This document shows positions 1 through 8,139 of a DNA stretch of 18,231 nucleotides, piece after piece. Made by a program: the position numbers and the translations under genes. The notes under the pieces are model-generated. The model was given only the letters and a program-made list of their open reading frames with translations. It was not told the origin of the DNA and ran no database searches. The stretch is from positions 1 through 18,231 of the forward strand of contig JARXAV010000034.1 in the NCBI GenBank assembly GCA_029865665.1, read 5' to 3'. Every line of letters begins with the position of its first letter. Position 1 is the first letter of the stretch. The DNA comes from Flectobacillus sp. Lineage in GTDB: Bacteria > Bacteroidota > Bacteroidia > Cytophagales > Spirosomataceae.

Positions 1-294
1 GGGCGTTTTAGCTGTGGTTGGATTTTCTCGTCCGACGAAATTTTTGATTTAGGAGCGTTGAATAAATTAATCGTCCGACTTTATTTAGATGGAAAAATTG
101 ACCGAGCAAAAGGCATTTTTAGACTAGGAGAAGATTGGTATCTTTATAATTTTGTGGGCGGATTACCATCTACGCATTACATGGCGTATCGGAAAGATAG
201 TCGCTTGGAACTAATAGGCACAGAAGCAATGGATTGGTTTGCTATACAAAATCAATTACAGGACTGCATTGTAAGTAATAATGTAATGCTCTAA
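1..294 (+). CDS. CobW/YeiR-type GTP-binding protein, C-terminal fragment
   Basis: This is the last 97 codons of a gene that starts before the window; the frame is open from base 1 to a TAA at 292-294. The translation has the look of the C-terminal domain of CobW/P47K-family (COG0523) G3E GTPases, which act as metal chaperones, often for zinc. Supporting motifs are CGWIF near the start, FDLGAL, and RAKGIFRLGEDWYLYN in the middle, matching the family pattern of a small beta domain that follows the GTPase. The GTPase motifs themselves lie outside the window. A TTG at 58 could be taken as a start, but homology-like sequence continues upstream of it, so it is internal. The metal and partner cannot be told from this fragment. 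Confidence 0.72.
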   Translation, partial: GRFSCGWIFSSDEIFDLGALNKLIVRLYLDGKIDRAKGIFRLGEDWYLYNFVGGLPSTHYMAYRKDSRLELIGTEAMDWFAIQNQLQDCIVSNNVML

Positions 295-301
295 TAATTA
301 A

Positions 302-523
302 GACTTTGTGCCTGTGTTCCTTTAAAACTTGATACGTAACAAAAATAGCGTAGCCTTCTGAAAGCTACGCTACTTTTATTACGAAAAAGTATCAAGACAC
401 ATTGTTTTCACGTAACGATGTTTTCTATTTCTCTATGTGGTGAAAGATGTCGGGGTACTTATTAAAGAATTACATAAGAATATTCTAATAACAACTATGT
501 TTCCTCTGTGTCTATGTGGTTAC
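302..523. repeat. Degenerate CTGTGTCTATGTGGT-type intergenic repeat copies
   Basis: Three related short strings lie in this gap: ACTTTGTGCCTGTGTTCCT near 303-321, TCTCTATGTGGTGAAAG near 430-446, and CCTCTGTGTCTATGTGGTTA near 502-521. They resemble the low-complexity TCTGTGTCTCTGTGG strings found between genes in many Bacteroidota. No open frame or further structure apart from the terminator was seen here. The link between the three strings is by eye only. Confidence 0.4.
346..378 (+). terminator. Hairpin terminator after the CobW-type gene
   Basis: A 9-bp perfect stem, TAGCGTAGC (346-354) with GCTACGCTA (364-372), closes a 9-base loop and is followed by TTTT. A run of five A precedes the stem, so it may also stop minus-strand transcription coming from the gene at 523-1044. 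It sits 51 bases after the CobW-type stop codon. Confidence 0.75.
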
Positions 524-1044
524 TATTTACGAGCCGATATATCTTTGAAATTTGCATATTCGACACTGAATTTCGCATAATCTTCTATCGCTTCAATTGA
601 CTCCAGTCGGATTGGCTGCACAGGATGTTCTCTGTCATCATAGATTACTACTAATTGGTAACGTTCTGGATTATCTAAGTACGAAAAGTCATATACTCGT
701 TGGTATTTTGGACGTTTGATAGCCACATCCTCAAAAACTACTTTGCGATTTTCATCCATTAATCGAACCGTTATTTTTTTATTGTAGCGATTGTCAAAGT
801 AGGCATCAAATTTAAACGTAGTTGCTTGTCTAAATACTTTTGTGAGAACGCCCTTCCCTTTTTTATTACTAAGTTCATCTTCATTCTCGTCGTCGATATG
901 TAGTTTTACGAGTGTTGATTTTTCTAGCGAATCTAAGGCTTGTTCATTCACAGTGGTTGTACTTTGAGCAAAAGTACAATTAGAAACAAGCATAAAGAAT
1001 AGACATGAGATTAGGATTTGGCAGACGTTATCGTTCTTTTTCAT
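523..1044 (-). CDS. Secreted protein of unknown function
   Basis: The 173-residue product begins with a lysine start, a hydrophobic core and the sequence CTFAQS, a typical signal peptide with cleavage after residue 26 or so. A Cys at 23 lies just before the AQ cleavage site, so it is more likely a type I signal than a lipoprotein. After an acidic, Asp/Glu/Lys-rich linker (about 45-70), residues 75-150 alternate in a way expected for a beta-sandwich: TFKFDAYFDNRY, KITVRLMDENRKVVFED, YDFSYLDNPERYQLVVIYDD. This resembles small Ig-like secreted domains (DUF3244-like) of Bacteroidota, but I do not recognise a family. The ATG at 1044 is the natural start because it gives the signal peptide. It appears to be a single-gene unit read toward the terminator at 346-378. 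Function unknown. Confidence 0.7.
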   Translation of the reverse strand: MKKNDNVCQILISCLFFMLVSNCTFAQSTTTVNEQALDSLEKSTLVKLHIDDENEDELSNKKGKGVLTKVFRQATTFKFDAYFDNRYNKKITVRLMDENRKVVFEDVAIKRPKYQRVYDFSYLDNPERYQLVVIYDDREHPVQPIRLESIEAIEDYAKFSVEYANFKDISARK

Positions 1045-1142
1045 ACATATTGGTATTAAGGCTGAGCAATATAACAGGTATGTTACTCAGGTATTTACTT
1101 TTCATTAAGTGATTTTACTCGTTTTATGTGCGAATTAAAAAT

Positions 1143-1187
1143 CTTTTAAAAGAAAAATGACTTCGATTATTGCTTTTCTTTTAAAAG
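1143..1187. repeat. 14-bp perfect inverted repeat between two minus-strand genes
   Basis: CTTTTAAAAGAAAA (1143-1156) is repeated as its exact reverse complement TTTTCTTTTAAAAG (1174-1187) across a 17-base spacer. It lies about 100-140 bases upstream of the start of the secreted protein at 1044 and downstream of the thioredoxin-like gene. Each arm itself contains the palindrome CTTTTAAAAG. It could be a second weak terminator or two copies of an operator; AT-richness lowers its weight. Confidence 0.5.
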
Positions 1188-1260
1188 TACTATTTAATAT
1201 TAAACAAAGAATAGACTGATTTAAGTATTCTATGTTTATCAAATGATATGGATATAAAAA

Positions 1261-1313
1261 AAACTACTCAATATTTCTTCTTAAAAGCCTGAAGAAACTT
1301 GAGTAGTTTTTTG
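1261..1313 (-). terminator. Bidirectional terminator after the thioredoxin-like gene
   Basis: A long stem pairs AAACTACTCAA (1261-1271) with TTGAGTAGTTT (1299-1309), and inside it TTTCTTC (1274-1280) with GAAGAAA (1291-1297), leaving a 10-base loop. A-runs and T-runs flank both sides, giving a U-tract in either direction. It starts 25 bases after the stop codon of the minus-strand gene ending at 1338. Confidence 0.85.
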
Positions 1314-1337
1314 TTTTTGAAAAGTAAAGAAGAGCTG

Positions 1338-2687
1338 TTACTGGTGTCCCATTTTTTCAATGGCAGCCGTAAACTTGTGCGTATCAATCTTTTCTTTTAA
1401 AGCAATTTCATAAGCCTTTTGCTCGATGTCTAGTGCTTTTTGTTTATCGCCCAATTTCAGTACGACTTGTGCATACGAGTGATAATACTCAGGGTTTGGC
1501 ACTAACTCAATTGCTCTTTTGGCCCATTCAATGGCTTTTTCGAGCTTGGTTTTTTCCGTTACTTGTTCATAAAAGGCTTTCACCACGTCATTGAGTTCAT
1601 TTCCTGTCAAACGAGCTAAGGTGTATTTACCATTTTTCTTAATATTCTGATATAAGTCTGCACCAATACCAGTGGAGTCTTTGATGCCTGTTTTATAGAC
1701 CTGCATCATCTTTTCATACTCCCATAAATCTTGTTTACGAATACTCTCTACTTGTACAAACATCACATATTGGTCGAGGTATTGTTCAGCGGCAGCAGTG
1801 AATTTATTCACCTCTTTTGTTGCCAAATAAAAGGTCAATTTATTTTTGTCATTCACACGGTCAGCGGTGTTTGGTAGGGCTTTCAAGTTGGCAGCCAATA
1901 CCTTATCGAACATCACTTGATTTTTTGTGTCAATCGCTTTATAAAATGCTTCGTTGATACTGACAGAAAATGCCTGATTAACTTTTTCGATACCCCCTTC
2001 AAAAAGTGATTCTGCTTTTTCACGGTATTTTAGCAAAATGTCAAAAGCTTTTCCATCAATTTTAAAGCCATTATTCACAATCAAACGAAGCGTTTTATCA
2101 GCAGATTGTTGAATTGGAGTAAGTGATTTTACGTACTCTTCTACCAGAGGCATATTATCTAAATTTGGATAACGAGAGCGTTTTGCAATGTACTCATAAA
2201 GAAATTCAGGGTCACGTTTTCCTTCATTATACTGTTTGTCGAGTACATAAATCGGTTTTGCATCTGTCTGGTTTGCCAGAATCATATCTGCTTCCTTCAA
2301 AATATCCGTTGCCGTCAGATAGCCTTCTTGTTTATAGACAAGGTTTTCACTAGCGTCAATAAAAAGACAGGTTGGATAACTCGTAACATTGTATCGTTTA
2401 GCGAGGGTAACACCGAAGCCCTTTTCGGCATCCAATTTATAGTTGACAAACTTACTATTGAATTTTTCACCTACACTAGCTTCAGCAAAAGTCTTTTTGT
2501 CCATCTGTTTACAAGGTCCACACCAAGTAGTATAGATGTCCACAAAAATTAATTTATTCTGAGATTTTGCTTGAGCGAGTACGTTTTGCCAATCGTCCTG
2601 TCTGAAAATGACACCTTGAGCATTTGCGTGTTGTTGGGCAAATACACTCATGAAGAAAATTAGTAAAAGAGAAAAACGTTTCATCAT
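1338..2687 (-). CDS. Secreted thioredoxin-like protein with TPR-like C-terminus
   Basis: From the ATG at 2687 the product is about 449 residues. It opens with a signal peptide (MMKRFSLLLIFFMSVFAQ, cleaved near ANAQG). A thioredoxin domain follows at about 25-145, with the redox motif TTWCGPCK at about 54-60 and the cis-Pro loop SYPTC. The middle (about 160-350) is helical and unlike any domain I can name; the end (about 375-440) resembles a TPR pair, with EKAIEWAKRAIEL and KQKALDIEQKAYEIAL. The predicted site of action is the periplasm, reducing or carrying disulphides on envelope proteins. The frame stays open upstream to an ATG at 2789, adding 34 residues that themselves start like a signal peptide. 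I prefer 2687 (or 2684) because it gives a clean signal peptide. The promoter candidate at 2855-2886 fits either start. Confidence 0.82.
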   Translation of the reverse strand: MMKRFSLLLIFFMSVFAQQHANAQGVIFRQDDWQNVLAQAKSQNKLIFVDIYTTWCGPCKQMDKKTFAEASVGEKFNSKFVNYKLDAEKGFGVTLAKRYNVTSYPTCLFIDASENLVYKQEGYLTATDILKEADMILANQTDAKPIYVLDKQYNEGKRDPEFLYEYIAKRSRYPNLDNMPLVEEYVKSLTPIQQSADKTLRLIVNNGFKIDGKAFDILLKYREKAESLFEGGIEKVNQAFSVSINEAFYKAIDTKNQVMFDKVLAANLKALPNTADRVNDKNKLTFYLATKEVNKFTAAAEQYLDQYVMFVQVESIRKQDLWEYEKMMQVYKTGIKDSTGIGADLYQNIKKNGKYTLARLTGNELNDVVKAFYEQVTEKTKLEKAIEWAKRAIELVPNPEYYHSYAQVVLKLGDKQKALDIEQKAYEIALKEKIDTHKFTAAIEKMGHQ

Positions 2688-2854
2688 TTTTAACGGGTTG
2701 TTTGCATTGATTATAGGGAGGTTTCCGACGTTGAACTGTTTAGTAACATTCAAAAAAAAAGCCAGAAAAACAAAGTAGTATTTCTTCATATTATTAATGC
2801 TATCAAAGAAATGATTTTCTAATGAGTCATTTTGATGGCTATTGTATGAGTTAA

Positions 2855-2886
2855 CAAATGTAGTTTATCTCATAGAATAGATTCAA
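2855..2886 (-). promoter_or_regulatory. Bacteroidota-type promoter for the thioredoxin-like gene
   Basis: Read on the minus strand, TTG (2886-2884) is followed after 21 bases by TACATTTG (2862-2855), a perfect match to the TAnnTTTG -7 box of Bacteroidota housekeeping promoters. The spacing is within the range known for these promoters. Transcription would begin about 50-60 bases upstream of the ATG at 2789 and about 160 bases upstream of the ATG at 2687. Confidence 0.5.
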
Positions 2887-3284
2887 TTTTTGCCCTAATT
2901 TATTCATAAAGTAATTCATTTTTTAATAATTGATAAAATTCATGCGTATAAATATGTCAATTGTATAAAAAGTGCGTTATTCAGCTGTATTTTGTATCAT
3001 TTCATTAGTATCCTTACCTACCTTATGCTACCATATTAAATAAATGAATTTACGTCATTGGGTTAGCAAAGGTTTTGCTTAAAGCAATAGTTCTTAACTA
3101 TTTTACAACCCAAATCTATATTTATAGTAAAATTACTTATTTCTAAAACATGAATCGGGAATCTCCATTTAAACTTATGTTTTCTAGGTGAATTAAAGTA
3201 TAAATTTGAACGTTAATCCTTATTTTTGTGGTAACTTTTGATTTTATATGTAGAATTAAATGAATGTTTTATAGTAAAATCTAC
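2887..3284. other. AT-rich non-coding gap upstream of sucA
   Basis: No open frame of note is visible. Small palindromes cluster at about 3066-3102: GCAAAGGTTTTGC, GCTTAAAGC and AATAGTT-CTT-AACTATT (3086-3102). Two isolated TAnnTTTG boxes lie at 3201-3208 (TAAATTTG) and 3221-3228 (TATTTTTG), but neither has a TTG at the expected distance upstream. The stretch may hold regulatory sites for sucA or for the divergent thioredoxin-like gene. Confidence 0.4.
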
Positions 3285-3314
3285 TTTGATAGATGTTACT
3301 TTTTTGTAGTTTTG
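3285..3314 (+). promoter_or_regulatory. Best promoter candidate for sucA
   Basis: TTTG (3285-3288) and TAGTTTTG (3307-3314) are separated by 18 bases, which matches the Bacteroidota -33/-7 promoter pattern. It would leave a leader of about 275 bases before the ATG at 3596. Of the TAnnTTTG matches in the gap, this is the only one with a well-placed -33 element. Confidence 0.45.
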
Positions 3315-3595
3315 ACAACTATTGAAAAATCAGTAATTTTTTGAGTAAATATTGAATTTTTTTAAGAAAAGAAGTCTTTTTAAGCGGTCATTTTATATCG
3401 TATATTAATTTGGCATAAAACCTGATAAAAACAAATAAAAATTTGACTTTGTTTGAAGCTCGTTCTTATAGTTTTATCAAAAATTATCCTTAAACAGTAT
3501 ATTATTAGTAAGTAATTAATACAGCTCTGTTCGTTTTTGCATCTTACCAGGTGAAGACGAACTGGTTCAACAAAAATAAAAGATCAACGCCAGTT

Positions 3596-6340
3596 ATGGA
3601 TCAATTTTCATACATTGCCAATGCCGATACAGCCGTAATTTCGGATTTATACGATGCCTATCTGCAAGACCCGAATTCGGTAGATACAAGTTGGCAAAGC
3701 TTTTTTAAAGGTTTCGACTTTCACGCTTCTTGGGCTGAAGCAAATGGAGAAGGAGTAGCAGCAGGTTCTTCAAACGGAGCCGTTGATAAGACTGTTATTC
3801 AGAAGGAAATGTCGGTTATTAGTTTAATCAAAGCATTCCGTTCTCGTGGTCACTTGTTGGCTAAAACTAATCCTGTTCGCCCTCGTAAGGATCGCCGTCC
3901 TCGCTTAGAATTAAAAGACTATGCCCTTTCTGATGCCGATTTAGATACTGTTTTCCAAGCAGGTAACTTCTTAGGAATTGGTGCTGCAACCCTTCGTAAG
4001 ATCATGGAATCGTTGTATAAAATCTATACAGGTTCTATCGGTTTTGAATATGCATTTATTCGTGAGGACGATGTGAAAGACTGGCTTCGTAATAAAATTG
4101 AAAAAGAGGCTCTAGCATTCAATCCTTCAATTGAAGAGAAAAAACAAATCCTTTCTAAAATAAACGAAGCGGTTGTTTTTGAAAACTTCTTAGGAACAAA
4201 GTTCTTAGGACAGAAGCGTTTTGGACTTGAAGGTGGAGAAACTACCATTGCTGGATTAGATGCTCTTATCAACCGTTCTGCTGATTTAGGAGTTAAAGAG
4301 GCAATGATTGGTATGGCTCACCGTGGTCGTTTGAACGTGTTGGCAAATATCATGCACAAGTCTTACGAATCAATTTTTGATGGTTTTGAAGGGAATATTC
4401 CTGACCAAATCCACGGAGATGGTGACGTAAAATATCACTTGGGTTATTCTTCAAAGCATATTACGCCAGCAGGAACTGAAATTTCATTGAAATTAGCTCC
4501 AAACCCATCTCACTTAGAAGCAGTAAATCCACTAGTAGTTGGTTTCTGCCGTGCAAGTGCTGATGCTCATTATGAGGGAGATTATGATAAAGTAATGCCA
4601 ATTTTGATTCATGGTGATGCTGCTGTTGCAGGACAAGGCATTGTTTATGAAGTGACTCAAATGGCTAAATTGAAAGGGTATGAGACAGGTGGTACAATTC
4701 ACTTTGTGATCAATAACCAAGTAGGTTTTACAACCGATTATGAAGATGCTCGTTCGTCAATTTATTGTACTGACGTTGCCAAAATCATTGATGCTCCAGT
4801 ATTCCACGTAAATGGAGACGATCCAGAAGCAGTGGTATTTGTAGCGAAAATGGCTGCTGAGTTCCGTCAACAATTTAACCGTGACGTATTCATTGACATG
4901 GTTTGTTACCGTAGAAATGGACACAACGAATCTGACGAACCACGCTTTACGCAACCAACGCTTTATGCAAACATTGCTACGCATCCAAATCCAAGAGAAG
5001 TATATACCCAAAAGTTAATTGCTCGTGGTGATATTGATGCTCAATTGGCTGCTCAAATGGACAGTGAATTTAAGGCTGAGTTACAAGCACGTTTGGATTC
5101 AGTAAAACAAAAAGTTCGTCCAGAGTATGTTCCTTTAAAATTGGATAATCGTTGGGCTGAATTGCGTTTTGCAACAGAGTCGGATTTCCAAACTTCACCG
5201 AAAACTGGAATTACAAAAGAAGCTATTGACAAAGTAGCTGCTGCTTTAACTAAAATGCCAGAGGGCTTTAAGGCTTTAAAGCAAATTGAAAAAGTATTAT
5301 CAGACCGTAAAGCATATTTTGATAACGGCGTATTGAACTGGGCAACTGCGGAAGCTTTAGCGTATGGTTCATTGTTGTTAGAAGGAAAACCTGTTCGTTT
5401 GTCTGGTCAAGATGTACAACGTGGTACGTTCTCTCACCGTCATGCGGTTTTGCACGATGCAGAAACGAACTTTGCTTATACGTCTTTAAACTATATTGAA
5501 GAAGGACAAGAAAAAATTCAAATCTATAACTCATTACTTTCTGAGTATGGAGTTTTAGGTTTTGAATTCGGATATGGTCTTGCTAACCCAGATGCCTTGG
5601 TTATTTGGGAAGCACAATTTGGTGACTTCGCTAACGGAGCCCAAACGATGATTGACCAATTTATCGCTTCTCACGAATCGAAGTGGGGAACTATGAACGG
5701 ATTGGTAATGCAATTACCACATGGTTATGAGGGACAAGGACCAGAACACTCAAATGCTCGTCCAGAACGTTTCTTACAATTGGCAGCAGAAGATAATATT
5801 GTAGTGGCGAACTTAACAACGCCTGCCAATATCTTCCACGCATTACGCCGCCAGTTGACTTGGGATTTCCGTAAGCCTTTGGTGATTATGTCACCGAAAT
5901 CATTATTCCGTCATCCAAAAGTAATTTCTCCAATTGCTGAATTTATGGATGGTTCGTTCCAAGAAGTATATGGTGATAACTATGTTGAGGACAAGAAAGT
6001 GAAAAAGGTATTGTTGTGTTCAGGTAAAATGTACTTCGACTTGTTGGAAAAACAACAAAAAGACGAACGTAAAGATGTTGCCATTGTACGCATCGAACAG
6101 CTACATCCTTTCCCTACTAAACAAGTAGAAGCTGAATTAGCAAAATATCCAAAAGCAAAAGTATTCTGGGTACAAGAAGAACCAGAAAACATGGGTTACT
6201 GGTCGTTTGTAATTCGTGAATTTGGATGGAAACGTTTTGAAGGATTGATTGCTCGTAAAAAATCAGCATCGCCAGCAACAGGTTTCTTGAAAATTCATAA
6301 CGAAGAGCAAGCTGCTTTGGTTAATCTCGCTTTTGAATAA
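3596..6340 (+). CDS. sucA: 2-oxoglutarate dehydrogenase E1 component
   Basis: E1 decarboxylates 2-oxoglutarate with thiamine diphosphate and passes the succinyl group to the lipoyl arm of E2 in the TCA cycle. The 914-residue product is close to the 933 of E. coli SucA. An N-terminal E2-binding segment (YIANADTAVISDLYDAYLQD) is followed by the ThDP half with GMAHRGRLNVLANI (239-252), NPSHLEAVNP (303-312), HGDAA (339-343), the cofactor-binding GDDPE (407-411) and RRNGHNESDEP (439-449). The transketolase-like half has SGQDVQRGTFSHRHAVLHD and GPEHSNARPERFLQL; the C-terminus has WVQEEPENMGYW. A GTG at 3551 would add 15 residues with no family resemblance; the ATG at 3596 gives the usual MDxxSYIANAD beginning. 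The sucB gene follows 90 bases on, in the same direction with no terminator between, so the two are probably co-transcribed. Confidence 0.97.
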   Translation: MDQFSYIANADTAVISDLYDAYLQDPNSVDTSWQSFFKGFDFHASWAEANGEGVAAGSSNGAVDKTVIQKEMSVISLIKAFRSRGHLLAKTNPVRPRKDRRPRLELKDYALSDADLDTVFQAGNFLGIGAATLRKIMESLYKIYTGSIGFEYAFIREDDVKDWLRNKIEKEALAFNPSIEEKKQILSKINEAVVFENFLGTKFLGQKRFGLEGGETTIAGLDALINRSADLGVKEAMIGMAHRGRLNVLANIMHKSYESIFDGFEGNIPDQIHGDGDVKYHLGYSSKHITPAGTEISLKLAPNPSHLEAVNPLVVGFCRASADAHYEGDYDKVMPILIHGDAAVAGQGIVYEVTQMAKLKGYETGGTIHFVINNQVGFTTDYEDARSSIYCTDVAKIIDAPVFHVNGDDPEAVVFVAKMAAEFRQQFNRDVFIDMVCYRRNGHNESDEPRFTQPTLYANIATHPNPREVYTQKLIARGDIDAQLAAQMDSEFKAELQARLDSVKQKVRPEYVPLKLDNRWAELRFATESDFQTSPKTGITKEAIDKVAAALTKMPEGFKALKQIEKVLSDRKAYFDNGVLNWATAEALAYGSLLLEGKPVRLSGQDVQRGTFSHRHAVLHDAETNFAYTSLNYIEEGQEKIQIYNSLLSEYGVLGFEFGYGLANPDALVIWEAQFGDFANGAQTMIDQFIASHESKWGTMNGLVMQLPHGYEGQGPEHSNARPERFLQLAAEDNIVVANLTTPANIFHALRRQLTWDFRKPLVIMSPKSLFRHPKVISPIAEFMDGSFQEVYGDNYVEDKKVKKVLLCSGKMYFDLLEKQQKDERKDVAIVRIEQLHPFPTKQVEAELAKYPKAKVFWVQEEPENMGYWSFVIREFGWKRFEGLIARKKSASPATGFLKIHNEEQAALVNLAFE

Positions 6341-6384
6341 TTTACTTAACATAGAATTAACGAACTCTATATAATGCTGTGGAT

Positions 6385-6430
6385 ACTTGGACATCCATAA
6401 GCTGAAATCCAAAATCCGAATATCAACGAT
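6385..6430. repeat. TCCAAAATCC-type intergenic repeat between sucA and sucB
   Basis: The spacer contains TTGGACATCC, GAAATCCAAAATCCGAAT and a further ATC-rich string just before the sucB start. The same word family (ATCCAAAATCC, AACATCC) recurs at 9547-9580, 9680-9717 and, more loosely, 14474-14540. It appears to be an interspersed short repeat that has entered the leader of sucB. Confidence 0.45.
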
Positions 6431-7966
6431 ATGGCAATTGAAATGAAAGTACCGCCAGTAGGCGAATCAATAACAGAAGTGACAATCGCTTCTTGGAACA
6501 AAAAAGATGGAGATGTTGTGAAAATGGACGAAGTTCTTTGCGAACTTGAATCGGACAAAGCAACATTTGAACTTCCAGCAGAAGCAGAAGGTGTGTTAAG
6601 AATCGTAGCTGCTGAAGGAGATACATTAGCAATTGGTGCTTTAATTTGTGTGATTGAAACGGGTGCAGCTTCGGCATCAGCTCCTGTGGCAGCACCAGCA
6701 GTTGAAGTAGCGGCGGCTCCAGCTCCAGTAGCGGTAGCAGCACCTGCTGAGGTAGCAACAAAAGTTCTTGAAATTATTGTACCAGCAGTTGGTGAATCAA
6801 TTACTGAAGTAACGATTGCATCTTGGAGTAAAAAAGAAGGTGACGTTGTTGCGATGGATGAGGTTCTTTGCGAATTAGAATCAGATAAAGCTACGTTTGA
6901 ATTGCCAGCAGAAGCAGCTGGTACATTACATATTGTAGCAAAAGAAGGTGAAACAATCGCCATTGGTGGTTTAGTAGCTACGATTACGGTGGGTGCAGGT
7001 GCATCTGCTCCAGCGGCAGCTCCAGTAGCGGCAGCAGCACCAGTAGCAGCTCCTGCTCCGGCGGCTTCTGCAAATGGTTATGCAGCAGGTCATGCTTCTC
7101 CAGCAGCAGCGAAAGCTCTTGCTGAAAAAGGTATTGATCCAGCAAGCGTAGCAGGTTCTGGTGTAGGCGGACGTATCACGAAAGAAGATGCTCTTGCTGC
7201 ACAGAAACCAGCACCAGCAAAAGCAGCGGCTCCAGCTCCAGTAGCTGTTGAAGCTCCAGCAGGTGACAGAGTTCAGCGTAGAGAAAAAATGACTTCATTA
7301 CGTAAAACAGTTGCTCGTCGTTTGGTTCAAGTGAAATCTGAAACAGCGATGTTGACTACGTTTAACGAAGTGGATATGAAGCCTATCATGGACTTACGTG
7401 GAAAATACAAAGACAAATTCAAAGAGAAACACGGTGTAGGCTTAGGCTTTATGTCGTTCTTCACGAAAGCGGTTTGTGTTGCCTTGAAAGAATTCCCTGC
7501 GGTGAATGCGTATATCGACGGTGAAACCTTAGTTTATAACGACTACTGTGATATTTCAATTGCGGTTTCTGCTCCAAAAGGCTTAGTAGTTCCTGTAATT
7601 CGTAATGCTGAAAAATTAACCTTGGCAGGAATCGAAGCGGAAGTATTACGTTTAGCTTTAAAAGCAAGAGATAACAAATTGACAGTTCCTGAAATGACAG
7701 GCGGTACATTCACAATCACAAATGGTGGTGTATTTGGTTCAATGTTATCAACACCAATTATCAATGCTCCACAATCGGCTATCTTAGGGATGCACAACAT
7801 CGTTGAGCGTGCGGTAGTGGTAAACAAAGAAATCGTGATTCGTCCAATCATGTATCTTGCTCTTTCTTACGATCACCGTATCATCGACGGTCGTGAATCA
7901 GTAAGTTTCTTAGTACGTGTGAAACAATTATTAGAAGATCCAACGGCTTTATTGTTGGATGTATAG
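6431..7966 (+). CDS. sucB: Dihydrolipoyl succinyltransferase E2 with two lipoyl domains
   Basis: E2 forms the core of the 2-oxoglutarate dehydrogenase complex and moves the succinyl group from its lipoyl arm to CoA. The order is lipoyl domain 1 (1-77, lipoyl-lysine K43 in ESDKATFE), Ala/Pro linker, lipoyl domain 2 (111-187, K153 in the same motif), a second Ala/Pro linker, the E1/E3-binding domain (about 221-257, [15 protein letters not shown] ... GRITKEDAL), another linker, and the acyltransferase domain (about 280-511). The catalytic pair is H482 and D486 in SYDHRIIDG. At 511 residues it is about 100 longer than E. coli SucB (405, one lipoyl domain), and the extra length is the second lipoyl unit. 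Linkage to sucA and the SucB-like ending favour the 2-oxoglutarate enzyme over the pyruvate one. The ATG at 6431 is the family start. Confidence 0.94.
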   Translation: MAIEMKVPPVGESITEVTIASWNKKDGDVVKMDEVLCELESDKATFELPAEAEGVLRIVAAEGDTLAIGALICVIETGAASASAPVAAPAVEVAAAPAPVAVAAPAEVATKVLEIIVPAVGESITEVTIASWSKKEGDVVAMDEVLCELESDKATFELPAEAAGTLHIVAKEGETIAIGGLVATITVGAGASAPAAAPVAAAAPVAAPAPAASANGYAAGHASPAAAKALAEKGIDPASVAGSGVGGRITKEDALAAQKPAPAKAAAPAPVAVEAPAGDRVQRREKMTSLRKTVARRLVQVKSETAMLTTFNEVDMKPIMDLRGKYKDKFKEKHGVGLGFMSFFTKAVCVALKEFPAVNAYIDGETLVYNDYCDISIAVSAPKGLVVPVIRNAEKLTLAGIEAEVLRLALKARDNKLTVPEMTGGTFTITNGGVFGSMLSTPIINAPQSAILGMHNIVERAVVVNKEIVIRPIMYLALSYDHRIIDGRESVSFLVRVKQLLEDPTALLLDV

Positions 7967-8011
7967 ATAGCTTTCGATAGGTGGTACTAATCCACTTATC
8001 AGCCTTATATT

Positions 8012-8059
8012 AGATAGCTAAAACTCCTTTTTATCAAGAGGATTTTTAGCTATCTTTTT
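8012..8059 (+). terminator. Terminator after sucB
   Basis: AGATAGCTAAAACTCCT (8012-8028) pairs with AGGATTTTTAGCTATCT (8039-8055) with one mismatch around a 10-base loop, followed by TTTT. It separates sucAB from lpdA. A smaller hairpin, GATAGGTGG with CCACTTATC (7976-8000), lies just upstream. Confidence 0.85.
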
Positions 8060-8139
8060 ATACGCTTCAAACGAGTTTAATCTTAATATCAATATATAAT
8101 CTAATGGCTGACGGTCGATAACTGAACGCCACGAATAAT

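Noticed and set aside
2123..2552. Plus-strand frames opposite the thioredoxin-like gene
   Set aside because: They overlap the thioredoxin domain and its conserved CGPC region in antisense, with no features of their own.
3201..3228. Two TAnnTTTG boxes upstream of sucA (3201-3208 and 3221-3228) as promoters
   Set aside because: Neither has a TTG at 17-23 bases upstream; in such AT-rich DNA isolated boxes are expected by chance.
3551..3595. GTG start adding 15 residues to SucA
   Set aside because: The extension (MKTNWFNKNKRSTPV) has no counterpart in the family, whereas the ATG at 3596 gives the usual start.
4024..5534. Several minus-strand frames of 60-90 codons inside sucA
   Set aside because: They are shadows of a strongly conserved gene, have no family features, and lack leader signals.
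6367..6963. Long Ala/Ser/Thr-rich minus-strand frame and an overlapping Leu-rich one at 6423-6761
   Set aside because: Both lie opposite the sucB lipoyl domains and linker; the low-complexity translation is the complement of Ala/Pro-rich and Glu-rich codons. No separate start signal or family resemblance.
7461..7851. Overlapping minus-strand frames within the sucB catalytic domain
   Set aside because: Antisense shadows of conserved coding sequence.
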